NCBI GenBank assembly: GCA_903877135.1
Contig: CAIRCN010000056.1
Coordinates: 204,436-268,435, forward strand
Length of the DNA stretch: 64,000 bases
Source: an uncultured Opitutia bacterium
GTDB lineage: Bacteria > Verrucomicrobiota > Verrucomicrobiia > Opitutales > Opitutaceae
Reading direction: 5' to 3'
Part shown: positions 63,952 to 64,000 of the stretch, in pieces
Layout of the letters: every line of letters begins with the position of its first letter
Numbering within the stretch: position 1 is the stretch's first letter
The notes under the pieces: generated by a model
Told to the model about the DNA's origin: nothing
The model's input: the letters and a program-made list of their open reading frames with translations, nothing else
The model's database searches: none
Translations under genes and position numbers: made by a program

Positions 63952-64000
63952 TGGTCGGGGCGACAGGATTCGAACCTGCGACCTCCTGGTCCCAAACCAG
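63952..64000 (-). tRNA. tRNA-Pro (anticodon UGG), 3' part; 5' end outside the window
   Basis: On the minus strand the sequence reads anticodon arm CTGGTTTGGGACCAG with anticodon TGG, T-arm GCAGGTTCGAATCCTGT, the acceptor 3' strand CGCCCCG, discriminator A, and an encoded CCA (63952-63954). The 5' acceptor and D-arm lie beyond position 64000. It is 7 bp from the rlmN stop on the opposite strand. Confidence 0.92.

Noticed and set aside
63952..64000. Integration site of a mobile element at tRNA-Pro
   Set aside because: No integrase, direct repeat of the tRNA end or shift in gene content is visible inside the window; the other flank is not available.

Overview
The window is a GC-rich (roughly 65% by eye) bacterial chromosome segment with tightly packed genes on both strands and no phage, plasmid or CRISPR machinery. 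Gene content points to the Verrucomicrobiota, most likely an Opitutaceae-type genome. The hints are system II (CcsA/ResB) cytochrome c maturation, large NapC-type and fused multiheme cytochromes, a lysine/alanine-rich mini-histone, secreted proteins of a kind I associate with this phylum, and a scarcity of clear Shine-Dalgarno sites. This is inference from family resemblance, not from a marker gene.

Layout. 1-12.6 kb: a truncated MsbA-like ABC exporter, a small secreted protein, a Mg2+ P-type ATPase with a PTS IIA-like partner, a three-gene drug-efflux-type ABC system (lipoprotein HlyD, ATPase, ABC-2 permease), a DCC protein with an MscS channel, a TerC/Alx metal exporter and a secreted two-domain protein. 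12.7-21.9 kb: a respiratory island with a 57-residue Cys-containing peptide, CcsA and ResB for haem attachment, a lipoprotein with an internal duplication, a mono-haem cytochrome c, a seven-haem NapC/NirT cytochrome and an eleven-haem cytochrome fused to a membrane cytochrome b. 22-30.5 kb: an amino-acid-binding-type hybrid kinase divergent from tyrosine phenol-lyase, a palindromic repeat lying flush between two stop codons, a UroD-family methyltransferase-like gene, purC, and a threonine-dehydratase gene that carries a textbook Ile/Leu/Val attenuator but whose coding region is broken, then a lytic transglycosylase. 30.7-37.9 kb: miaB, gmk, a CDGSH protein, the folate operon folP-folB-folK-folC, a DUF5069 protein and a 21-residue histone-H1-like peptide.

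38-43.4 kb: an AraC-controlled cluster (Gfo/Idh/MocA oxidoreductase, esterase, PhyH-type oxygenase) and a serine hydrolase. 43.4-52.9 kb: a 1414-residue AsmA/YdbH-like envelope protein coupled to a small secreted partner, then two soluble hybrid histidine kinases. 53-64 kb: a MalY/PatB aminotransferase, a GH29-like hydrolase, LysR/pirin/DoxX, two divergent small heat-shock proteins, an S4 RNA-binding protein, a sulfurtransferase, a PHP phosphoesterase, an RHH-like small protein, rlmN with an unusual insert, and the 3' part of a tRNA-Pro gene.

The most notable items are the ilvA leader, whose competing antiterminator and terminator structures can be read directly from the sequence, in front of a gene with a deletion and frameshift; the paired ImcH-like and CbcL-like cytochromes next to their own haem-ligation genes; and several very small genes (57, 24 and 21 residues).
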